Shown piece after piece: positions 41,585-48,080 of a stretch of 48,080 bases of DNA (the stretch's first letter is position 1; the number at the start of each line of letters is the position of its first letter). A program made the translations under genes and the position numbers. The DNA is taken from positions 1 to 48,080 of the forward strand of contig JACRIN010000090.1 in assembly GCA_016220085.1 (NCBI GenBank). Reading direction: 5' to 3'. The DNA comes from Planctomycetota bacterium. Its GTDB lineage: Bacteria > Planctomycetota > UBA1135 > GCA-002686595. The notes beneath the pieces are model-generated. The model saw only the letters and a list, made by a program, of their open reading frames with translations, ran no database searches and was not told the origin of the DNA.

Positions 41585-41953
41585 ATGGACGAGCCCGCAA
41601 CCCCCCAGCCGCCGGTCACGCCCGCGGCGACACTGACGAAGCACTCTGGCTTCGGAATCGCGTCGTTCGTGTTGTCGCTGCTCGGTTGCACGGGGATGGC
41701 GTTCACGTTCGCGGCGTGCTTGCTCGTCCTCGCGCTCCGACGGGATGCGCTGCACGGCAAGGGCACGGCGATGGCGGCGATCGGGTTCGTGATGATCGGC
41801 ATGGTCGTGCTCGAGCTCGTCGCGCTGGTCTTCGGGGTGCTCGGAAGCCTCGATCGGACGCGTCGACGCGGCCTCGCGATCGCGGGGGTGGTGGTCGCCG
41901 GACTGACGTTGTTCGTCTGCGCCGCGCTGATCGCGCTCGGCAAAGCGTCCTGA
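41585..41953 (+). CDS. Small membrane protein, DUF4190-like
   Basis: 122 residues. A Pro/Thr-rich cytosolic head (EPATPQPPVTPAATLTKHSGFGIASF) is followed by three hydrophobic segments, FVLSLLGCTGMAFTFAACLL, GFVMIGMVVLELVALVFGVL and LAIAGVVVAGLTLFVCAAL. The SGxGIASFVLSLLG and RRGLAIAGVVVAG patterns recall DUF4190 proteins. It begins 2 bases after the propeller gene. Function unknown. Confidence 0.7.
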   Translation: MDEPATPQPPVTPAATLTKHSGFGIASFVLSLLGCTGMAFTFAACLLVLALRRDALHGKGTAMAAIGFVMIGMVVLELVALVFGVLGSLDRTRRRGLAIAGVVVAGLTLFVCAALIALGKAS

Positions 41954-42022
41954 CGTCGGCGCGGGAAGCGCACGCCGTGCGGGAAGCGGCGCGGCGCGTT
42001 GCGTAGGATCTCCGCCCGCTCG

Positions 42023-43183
42023 ATGAAGAAATGGCTGACCAGATCGGCGTGGGCGTGCTTGCTGATCGTCTGCGCGGTCCTCGTGATCCAGGCGTTCGTC
42101 TGCGACGTCTATCGCGTCGACTCGGGCTCGATGGAGCCCGTGTTGCACGGACCGGATGGGAAGCAGCCCGGCGAGTCCGTGTTGGTCTTCTACGGCGCGC
42201 AAGAGCTCCGGCGGTTCGAGCTCGCCGTGCTGCGTCGACCGGGCGAGGACGCGCCGATCGTCAAGCGCATCGTCGCGCTGCCCGGCGAATCGGTTTTGAT
42301 CTCCGGCGGCGATCTGCTGATCGACGGCGAGCGTCTCGCGTGCGACGTTCCGCGCGCCGCGCCGATCACCGTGTTCGATTCGACCGCGCACCCGCTCGAC
42401 GCGGCGTTTTCGGAGCTCGCGACCAACGCGCGTGACCTCGGTGGCGCGTGGCGAGTCGAGGCGCCCGCGGGCGGCGAGCTCGCGTGCGGCTTCGCGCCGC
42501 GGATGACCGACGGTTTTTGGAACGCGTCGAACGAATGGGTCGACGGGAGCGAGCTCGTCAACGATCTCGGCGTCGAGCTCGCGTTCCGCTTGCTGTCGCC
42601 CGGCGCGACGCTGACCGTCGAGCTGACCGAGGACGGCGATCGTTTCCAAGCGCGCGTCGAGCCTCGCACGTCGGTCGGCGTGCGCGTCGACGTGCTCCGC
42701 GCGCAGCCCGACGGTTCGTGGACGTCGCTCGGCGCGGTCGAGGAGCACGCGGGTGCCGAGCGCTGGCACACGCTCTCGTTCGCCAACGTCGACAACACGT
42801 TGCTCGCGAGCCTCGGCGGCGACGTGCGTGTCTTCGCGGGCTACACGGCGAACGCGCCGCTGCTCGACGCGCCCGATCCCAACCTGCGCCATCGGCTGCC
42901 GCGTGTCGCGCTCCGGATCACCGGCGCGATCGAGTTCCGCGCGCTGCGCGTCGAGCGCGATCGCTGTTGGCTGCGCCGCGGCACGCAGGCGGTCGACGTG
43001 CCGCTCCAACTCGGCCCCGACGAGGTTTTCGTGCTCGGCGACAACTCCTCGCAGAGTTTCGACAGCCGCGAGTACGGCCCGGTCAAGGTTTCCGACCTGC
43101 TGGGACGGCCCGGATCGGTGCTGTGGCCGCGCGCGGCGATTCGGCGGCTGGACGGACCGCGGCCGTGGACGGAAACTCGCTAG
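42023..43183 (+). CDS. lepB: Signal peptidase I with a large insertion
   Basis: 386 residues. An N-terminal membrane helix (LLIVCAVLVIQAFV), then box B DSGSMEPVL with the catalytic Ser36, box D IVKRIVALPGES with the general-base Lys81, and box E GDNSSQSFDSREYGPV beginning at residue 339. Between boxes D and E, about residues 110-330, lies an extra ~220-residue beta-rich domain with no motif I recognise (VELTEDGDRFQARVE, WHTLSFANVDNTLLASL). It resembles a sugar- or ligand-binding sandwich. Normal bacterial enzymes have far less there. All catalytic boxes are present, so activity is expected. TAGGAT 13 nt before the ATG could be a -10 box. Confidence 0.88.
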   Translation: MKKWLTRSAWACLLIVCAVLVIQAFVCDVYRVDSGSMEPVLHGPDGKQPGESVLVFYGAQELRRFELAVLRRPGEDAPIVKRIVALPGESVLISGGDLLIDGERLACDVPRAAPITVFDSTAHPLDAAFSELATNARDLGGAWRVEAPAGGELACGFAPRMTDGFWNASNEWVDGSELVNDLGVELAFRLLSPGATLTVELTEDGDRFQARVEPRTSVGVRVDVLRAQPDGSWTSLGAVEEHAGAERWHTLSFANVDNTLLASLGGDVRVFAGYTANAPLLDAPDPNLRHRLPRVALRITGAIEFRALRVERDRCWLRRGTQAVDVPLQLGPDEVFVLGDNSSQSFDSREYGPVKVSDLLGRPGSVLWPRAAIRRLDGPRPWTETR

Positions 43184-43286
43184 CCGCTGGGGTTTGCATG
43201 CGCCATGGGCTCGCGCACTACGCCCTCGCCGGCCGAAACCAAGTCGGTCGAGAAGGGTTCCAGCCCGAGACATGCCTCGAGAGCCG

Positions 43287-43877
43287 ATGAGCGACCACCA
43301 AGTCAGCGATCAGGGAGCCGCGTGGATGCTCGCCTACCAAGGCGGCGACGAGCGCGCGTTCGATCGCTTGGTCGAGAAGTACTCGGGCCAGCTCTTCGCG
43401 TTGTTCACGCGCTTCCTCGGGCCGGCGCCGGAGCGCGAGGACCTGGTGCAGGAGGTCTTCCTGCGCATCGTCCGCAATCGCGAGCGGTACGAGCCGACAG
43501 CGCGCTTCTCCACGTTCCTCTACCGCATCGCGTTCACCCTGGCGGTCAACCGCACCGAGCGCGAGGGCTCGCGCGACGTGCAGTCGCTCGATGGCGACGA
43601 CGGTGCGGCTCCGCGCGACTTCTCCGATCCGAACGTCGTGCCGCCGTCGCACGCGCTAGAGCGCGAGGATGTCGTCGGCGCGGTGCGCGTCGCGATCGCC
43701 GAGCTCTCGCCGTCGCAGCGGATGGCGCTGATCCTCGCGAAGTACGAGGAGCTGCCCTACGAGCAGATCGCCGACGTGATGGGCACGAGCGAGAAAGCGA
43801 TCAAGTCGATGGTGCACCGCGCCCGAGAGAACCTGCGCGCGCGCCTCGCGCCGTACCTGACGGAGGAACGCCTGTGA
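43287..43877 (+). CDS. ECF-type RNA polymerase sigma factor
   Basis: 196 residues (an in-frame ATG at 43272 would add five). Region 2 reads ERAFDRLVEKYSGQLFALFTRFLG...EDLVQEVFLRIVRNRERYEP...FSTFLYRIAFTLAVNRTERE. Region 4 reads LSPSQRMALILAKYEELPYEQIADVMGTSEKAIKSMVHRARENLRARL. Regions are well conserved and in order. The stop overlaps the next gene's GTG by 4 bp. That gene encodes a zinc-finger anti-sigma, so the pair is a typical ECF switch controlling an envelope response, probably including the downstream DUF3106-like gene. Confidence 0.95.
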   Translation: MSDHQVSDQGAAWMLAYQGGDERAFDRLVEKYSGQLFALFTRFLGPAPEREDLVQEVFLRIVRNRERYEPTARFSTFLYRIAFTLAVNRTEREGSRDVQSLDGDDGAAPRDFSDPNVVPPSHALEREDVVGAVRVAIAELSPSQRMALILAKYEELPYEQIADVMGTSEKAIKSMVHRARENLRARLAPYLTEERL

Positions 43878-44707
43878 ACTCCGAGTGCATCGCCTTCCGT
43901 GAGCGACTGGTCGCGGCGTTGGAGCCGCGGCGCGGACGCGGCGAGCTCGACACGCTCGGTTGGCACGAGCACCTGCTCTCCTGCGCCGAATGCCGGCGCG
44001 TGCTCGCCGCCGAGGAAGCGCTCGAGCTCCTGCTCGATTCGCTGCCCGAGCCCAAGCTGCCGCGCGAGCTCGCGGTGCGGGTGCTCGCGCGCTTGAAGCT
44101 CCGTCCCGCGGGCGACGGGCTCGATGCCTTGCTCGAACGCGCGGATCCGGCGATCGCGTCGCCGACGCTCGCGCGGCGGGTGCTCGCCGGTATCGCCGCC
44201 GAGCGCGCCGAGATCGCGCTCGATCGCCTGCTCGAACGCGTTCCGGCGCCTGAAGTGCCCGCGGAGCTCGCGGTGCGCACGCTGTCGAGGCTGGCGCTCG
44301 CGCGGCGCCGTCGCACGGCGTTCTCCGGTCCGCGTCTCTGGCTGACCGCGGCCGCCGCGGCGGTGATCGTGCTCGGCGGCGCGTGGAGCTTGCGCGCGTG
44401 GCTGCGCGGCGCGACGCCGGTCGACCCGCAACCGATCGTCGAGAACGCGACGCCCGAGCAGGCGCCGCGAATCGAATCGCTCGCCGCGCCGAGCGACGAG
44501 CTCTTGGCGTCGTTGTCGGTGCTCGAATCCTGGGAGCTCCTGAACAGCGACAACATCGACGTGATGCTGTCGAGCCTCGATGCGAGTGACGAGCTCCTGC
44601 TCGAACTCAGCTCCGAGCTCAGCCCCGATTTCGGAACTGAATCCGTCGATGAGTCGATCGACGACGGAGTCGTGCCGACCGCGCTCGAGGAGCCGAGGAA
44701 CGGGTGA
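43874..44707 (+). CDS. Membrane anti-sigma factor with zinc finger and internal repeats
   Basis: 277 residues; GTG preceded by GGAGG at 7-nt spacing. The cytosolic N-terminus carries the ZAS motif H33-x3-C37-x2-C40 (HEHLLSCAECRR). Residues 45-140 contain repeated units of the form LLxxxPxPxxPxxLAxRVLARL (SLPEPKLPRELAVRVLARL, ERADPAIASPTLARRVLAGI, ERVPAPEVPAELAVRTLSRL). One membrane helix follows (LWLTAAAAAVIVLGGAWSL), then an acidic periplasmic tail rich in DELL/LSSEL. It should hold the adjacent sigma factor at the membrane until a signal frees it. The repeats between finger and helix are unusual. Confidence 0.85.
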   Translation: MNSECIAFRERLVAALEPRRGRGELDTLGWHEHLLSCAECRRVLAAEEALELLLDSLPEPKLPRELAVRVLARLKLRPAGDGLDALLERADPAIASPTLARRVLAGIAAERAEIALDRLLERVPAPEVPAELAVRTLSRLALARRRRTAFSGPRLWLTAAAAAVIVLGGAWSLRAWLRGATPVDPQPIVENATPEQAPRIESLAAPSDELLASLSVLESWELLNSDNIDVMLSSLDASDELLLELSSELSPDFGTESVDESIDDGVVPTALEEPRNG

Positions 44708-44711
44708 CGTC

Positions 44712-45737
44712 ATGACGATCCTCGTTCGACTCTTCGTGCTTCTGATCGCCCTCGCGGGCGTCGCCGGCGCCAAGCAAGATCCGCGCGACGCGCGCGATCG
44801 CTGGGAACGCATGCCGCACGACGAGCGCGCGAAGTTCGTCGAGCGGTTCGAGGAGTTCCGTACGTTGCCGCCGGAGAAGCGCGCGAAGCTCGCCGAGCGG
44901 GCGAAGCGCCTCGAAGGGCTGCGCACGGAGCTCGTGAAGGAGCTGCCGGCCGAAGTGCGCGCGCGGTTGGAGAAGCTGACTCCGCTGGAGCGCGCCGAAG
45001 CGCTGCGCGAGTTCATGGAGCGCCGGCTCGAAGAGCGCGGACGCCACGTGCGCGGCTTCTTGCCGCGCGAGCTGCGTGCGCGCATCGAGAACGCGCCGCC
45101 GGATCAACGCGAGCCGATGGTGCGCGAGTTCTGCGAGAACGCGCGTCGCGAGGACGGTCGGCGGATGCTCGACGCGCTCGCACGCAGGCTCGAACTCGCG
45201 CCCGAGGAGGTCGCGCGCATCGAAACTCTGCCCGAAGGCCAGCACTTCGAGGCGGTGATGGAGCTGCGCCGGCGGGTGATCGAGCGCGACGTCGCCGAAG
45301 AGGGGCTGCCGACGTGGCTCGAAGCCGCGGAGTGGGCGGACGTCCAAAAACTCCCGACGCGTCCGTTCTTCGAACGCTTCCACGACCTGCGCCGGGATCG
45401 TTGCGGTCGCGAGCACGACGGTGGACCGGGCGGTCCGCGCTTTGGGCCTCCGCGGCGAGGCGAGCACTTCCAGAGTCCTCGCGAGCTCTTCGAGCCCGAT
45501 CCGGCGTGGCGCGACGAGGCCGAACGGCTGCCGAGTGAGCAGCGCAAGCCATTCCTCGAAGGCAGGTTGCGCGAGCGCATCCTGGATCGGCTGGCGGCGC
45601 GGCCGGAGCTGATCACGCCGGAGCAACTCGAGCTGCTGCGGACCAAGCAAGGCGCGGAGTTCCAGTCCGCCCTTCGCGATGCCCTGCGCGGCAAGGCCGA
45701 AACGCTCGAGAAGCGGACACCTCGCGAGCGTCGCTGA
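44712..45737 (+). CDS. Exported Arg/Glu-rich helical protein, DUF3106-like
   Basis: 341 residues with a signal peptide (MTILVRLFVLLIALAGVAGA). The mature part is built from helical units of the form W..L....R....ERF..LP.E.R..L..R, e.g. RWERMPHDERAKFVERFEEFRTLPPEKRAKL and ARLEKLTPLERAEALREFM. This is the DUF3106 style also seen in CpxP/Spy-type periplasmic proteins. A Gly/Pro-rich linker (GGPGGPRFGPPRRG) divides the chain near residue 250. It follows the anti-sigma gene by 4 bases, so it is likely a regulated target or extra sensor of the sigma system. Precise function unknown. Confidence 0.72.
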   Translation: MTILVRLFVLLIALAGVAGAKQDPRDARDRWERMPHDERAKFVERFEEFRTLPPEKRAKLAERAKRLEGLRTELVKELPAEVRARLEKLTPLERAEALREFMERRLEERGRHVRGFLPRELRARIENAPPDQREPMVREFCENARREDGRRMLDALARRLELAPEEVARIETLPEGQHFEAVMELRRRVIERDVAEEGLPTWLEAAEWADVQKLPTRPFFERFHDLRRDRCGREHDGGPGGPRFGPPRRGEHFQSPRELFEPDPAWRDEAERLPSEQRKPFLEGRLRERILDRLAARPELITPEQLELLRTKQGAEFQSALRDALRGKAETLEKRTPRERR

Positions 45738-46167
45738 GCCAGCGGCTCGCGACCGGAAAAGGCACCCCGTCGAACCAGATTCGACGCGCGCGGCGTCCCT
45801 CGATAGCCCGGTTCGCTCGCCGGTCCGAGAAGATCCGGAACCGCAGAACTCCGGCGACGCCTTGTGACACGATCGGAGCACCGAGCCGCTCGACTACGCG
45901 GTCCCTTCGGGAACCGCCGAGGGCTCTTTCAGCACAGCCTAATCCCGACTCACCATGAGACGCCACCTCCCCGCCCTCTTGTGCACCGTTGTCGAACACG
46001 TCACTACCAAAGGTGCCGTCGATCTCCCGGATGTGCAGCTTCATCTCCCCATAGGAGAACCGCTGAACGCCCGTTCCGACAAGGTAGGTCCGATAGCAGT
46101 TCGCCGGTCGTTGCCCCGCCGACTTGGGAGCGGATCTCGCGGACGCTCGCCGGTCGCTTGCGGGGAT
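45738..46167. other. Gene-poor stretch with a possible gene fragment
   Basis: 430 bases without a complete gene. On the minus strand, from about 46095 down to 45960, one frame reads like protein (NCYRTYLVGTGVQRFSYGE, then MKLHIREIDGTFGSDVFDN). It then decays into Arg-rich sequence without a domain. GC content is lower than in neighbouring genes. It may be the remnant of a gene once next to the recombinase, or chance. No terminator or repeat was recognised. Confidence 0.25.
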
Positions 46168-47031
46168 CTACTCCACGGGGAGTCGAAGCCGCTCATCGCT
46201 GCACCGCGCGTAGATGAGGGTCGAAGCGATGCTGGCGTGATGAAGGAGTCGCTGCACGGTCAGCAAGTCGCCGGTCCTGGCGTAGGCGCGCACCGCGAAG
46301 CTGTGCCGGAGCGCATGGGCTCCCCGATGTGGCAACCCAGCGCGATCGAGCCAGAGTTCGAGGCGGCGCGCGGCTTGGCGCCGACCAAGAAGCCCGCCGT
46401 GAAACGCCGGAAAGGCCGGGCCTGATCGGCGCGCGCCCAGGTACGCCGCAAGCAGCGCCACCGTCCTCGGCCCGAGCAGCACGCGCTCGGTTCGGTTCCC
46501 CTTCACGTGCCGCAGCCTGATCTCGGCGCCGGCGAGGTCGATGTCCTCGACCTCGACGCCGATCGCGCTCGACAGGCGGATCCCGGTCCAGGCCATGAGC
46601 GCGAACAGCGCGTGGTCGCGATTGCCCTCGGGCGTCGGGTCTCGGGCGATCGTCGCGAGCATGCGCTCGATCTCCTGGTCGGCGAGCGTCTTGGGCGGCG
46701 GCGGCGAACAGATCGCGCGACGCACCATGCGTGCCGCGTTCGTGCGCACGAGGCCCGCGCCGTGCAGCCAGCCGAAGAAGACGCGCAGCGAGGTGCGGAG
46801 CGCGTTCACGGTGGAGGCGCTGCGCGCGACGCCGTTCGCGTCGAGCCGCGCGACGTCGCTGGTCAGGAATCGCGCGAGCGTCTGCGGCGTGACTTCGTCG
46901 AGGTCGTCGTTCGCGCCGAGCCAGCGCGCGAGTAGCGCGACGTGGCGGCGGTAGTTGCCGAGCGTGTGCTCGCTCCGACCGTCGGCCTGGAGCTGGAGCA
47001 CGAACTGGTCGAGCGCGTCGTGTAGACGCAT
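46168..47031 (-). CDS. Tyrosine recombinase (XerC/D-like integrase)
   Basis: 287 residues. An N-terminal core-binding domain (LQLQADGRSEHTLGNYRRHVALLARWL) is followed by a catalytic domain with R152 (TGIRLSSA), K177 (RHVKGNRTE), H239-x2-R242 (HALRHSFA), H265 (LLHHASIASTLIYA) and the nucleophile Y274. Full catalytic set, so probably active. ATG has GGAGGG close upstream. Size is Xer-like, but the setting, next to a small core-binding-domain protein and gene-poor DNA, fits a mobile or integron-like element better than chromosome-dimer resolution. No attachment site was recognised. Confidence 0.9.
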   Translation of the reverse strand: MRLHDALDQFVLQLQADGRSEHTLGNYRRHVALLARWLGANDDLDEVTPQTLARFLTSDVARLDANGVARSASTVNALRTSLRVFFGWLHGAGLVRTNAARMVRRAICSPPPPKTLADQEIERMLATIARDPTPEGNRDHALFALMAWTGIRLSSAIGVEVEDIDLAGAEIRLRHVKGNRTERVLLGPRTVALLAAYLGARRSGPAFPAFHGGLLGRRQAARRLELWLDRAGLPHRGAHALRHSFAVRAYARTGDLLTVQRLLHHASIASTLIYARCSDERLRLPVE

Positions 47032-47121
47032 GCGCCCTCCTTGGAGTTGGAGCTTGGACTTGGTGAGGACGCGGGGCCGATCGCCGCTACCGACGATCGA
47101 CCCCGTGGCTGTCGCGGTGGA

Positions 47122-47529
47122 TCAGGCCTTCGCTTCGACCGACGGGATCGGCGCGCTCGCGAGGAGGTTGCGCTCGACCGCCCACAGCAACGCGAGCCGC
47201 AGCACGCGCTGCGTCTTCAAGTAGGTCGGCGGTGCCTTCGACTTCCCGGCGCGCGTCTTCATCACGGCGTCGCTCGAACAGTACTCGGCGATGCGATCGG
47301 CCGTGAAGAGCCCGATCGGTGTCTCGCTGCCGAGTTGCTTCGCGGCGGTCTTCAGCTCCATCCCGTAGCTCGCGATCGTCCCAGGCCCCGCGCCCTTGTC
47401 TTCGAGCGCCTTCAGGTAGCGCTCGCTCAGATCACCCAGCGTGATCGTCGCGTCGCTCGCCATCGCGACCTGCGCCTCTTGGATCAGGTCGCTCGTCTTC
47501 GCCGCGTTCTTCGTCGTCTTCTTCGCCAT
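47122..47529 (-). CDS. Small protein resembling a recombinase core-binding domain
   Basis: 135 residues from ATG 47529 (GAGG upstream). After a Lys-rich head (MAKKTTKNAAKTSDL), ITLGDLSERYLKALEDKGAGPGTIASYGMELKTAAKQLG is the helical SAM-like N-terminal domain of tyrosine recombinases. RVLRLALLWAVERNLLASAP matches its last helix. The catalytic domain is absent, and the frame ends at VEAKA. It lies 90 bases upstream of the full recombinase on the same strand. It may be an accessory DNA-binding subunit or directionality factor. A truncated integrase is the alternative, but the clean start and stop argue for a real gene. Confidence 0.65.
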   Translation of the reverse strand: MAKKTTKNAAKTSDLIQEAQVAMASDATITLGDLSERYLKALEDKGAGPGTIASYGMELKTAAKQLGSETPIGLFTADRIAEYCSSDAVMKTRAGKSKAPPTYLKTQRVLRLALLWAVERNLLASAPIPSVEAKA

Positions 47530-48080
47530 GTCGTTGCCTCGTGGTTGGTGCGCGCCACCATCGGCGCGCGACGACATGCACGCTCATCTCGCCGAAGTAT
47601 TGAAGGCGATCTCGACCGGCTCGATGCGTTTCGACGAGCGTCGCACCTCACCTGTGAGGGTCGCATTGCACGCGCTCGCTGGCGAGCGCGTGCGCGCGCA
47701 GCGCGACACCGACGAGCGTGCTACGCAGGCGGCGGACCCGGCACCGTCGCCGCAGCCGCCAGCATCGCGGCGCGGATCTGCGCCGCGAGATCGCCCCGAG
47801 GCTAGGCAGAACTCTCGACCATGCGGTCGCTCACTGCGAAGCAGGCGAACGGACGGCCCGAGGCCCCAACAACGCGCCCAAAGACCCCAGCGCAACGCTT
47901 CGCCTTACATCGTCGATTGCCGTGTACGCCCGAAATTTCTTGGCTCTCCTCCAGCTTGAGTGGGTAGCCGAATCGCCCGAAAGGCGGGATTCGAGGCTGG
48001 GGATCGCAGCGGAACGCCGGTAGCGGTGGAGAGAAACGGCGTAGCGGGAAGCGCAGGGCGTCTGGAGCGACAGGCGCACG
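47530..48080. other. Gene-free right end
   Basis: About 550 bases with only shadow frames. A hairpin GCGCTCGC-TG-GCGAGCGC lies near 47680. The last 200 bases are less GC-rich, with an imperfect stem around AATCGCCC..GGCGGGATT near 47972-47992. It could contain the recombinase's site or part of a repeat continuing past the window; I cannot show either. Confidence 0.3.

Noticed and set aside
45864..46217. 117-codon plus-strand frame in the gap before the recombinase
   Set aside because: Arg/Pro/His-rich with no ribosome site and overlapping the recombinase end antisense.
47441..47959. 172-codon plus-strand frame at the right end
   Set aside because: The first part is antisense to the core-binding-domain gene; the rest is Arg/Pro-rich without a motif.
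1..48080. tRNA, rRNA and CRISPR arrays
   Set aside because: I looked for cloverleaf-like GTTCGAATC arms, conserved rRNA blocks and regularly spaced short repeats and saw none. The only regular repeats are the two sets described.

Overview
The window is about 48 kb of very GC-rich bacterial chromosome, and probably comes from a planctomycete or a close relative. Three things point that way. A secreted VCBS/FG-GAP protein ends in a Cys-rich C-terminal domain that I associate with that phylum. A multihaem cytochrome with a PA14-like domain sits next to a secreted beta-propeller partner. Several calcium-loop and Pro-rich envelope proteins are present. Lpt and Kdo genes show a Gram-negative-type outer membrane. 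The lineage is inference.

Region 1 (1-8146) is the replication-origin neighbourhood: a bacillithiol-type glycosyltransferase (cut by the window edge), a cysteine desulfurase, dnaA, a candidate oriC with DnaA-box-like sites, dnaN, a DUF721/DciA-type gene where recF often lies, and gyrB. Region 2 (8793-16659) is envelope biogenesis: a stand-alone GspE/PilB N-terminal domain, a TatA/B subunit with a decayed tandem copy beside it, and a leftward operon kdsD-kdsC-lptC-lptD for Kdo supply and LPS export. Region 3 (16905-23320) is housekeeping: M50 protease-scpA, trxA, fmt-rsmB, and nucleotidyltransferase-SDR. A roughly 300-bp structured, inverted-repeat-bounded element lies between trxA and fmt.

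Region 4 (23597-31120) is mixed: a baeRF protein, a half-size Gdt1 exporter, a TIM-barrel isomerase, a small Cys protein, a secreted TPR protein, an FMN reductase and the VCBS protein. It also holds the most interesting locus, a leftward gene at 27156-26806. An in-frame UGA there joins an N-terminal half to a zinc-ribbon half, and a perfect GGUC-loop hairpin stands at bacterial-SECIS distance after the UGA. I propose a selenoprotein. Three diverging 134-135 bp tandem copies of its 3' end lie there.

Region 5 (31430-33478) is a Septu-like PtuA-PtuB antiphage pair whose ATPase carries an in-frame TAG. Region 6 (33523-45737) holds a LeuA-family enzyme, aspartate kinase, a basic protein, an F420-type oxidoreductase, the cytochrome/propeller operon, an unusual signal peptidase I, and an ECF sigma/anti-sigma/periplasmic helical protein operon. 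Region 7 (45738-48080) is recombination-related: a tyrosine recombinase, a small core-binding-domain partner, and gene-poor flanks.

Three reading frames (lptC/lptD, ptuA and the zinc-ribbon gene) are broken by a single in-frame stop with coding sense continuing directly after it. I interpret these separately. I saw no rRNA, tRNA or CRISPR array. All assignments come from reading motifs, not from database searches.
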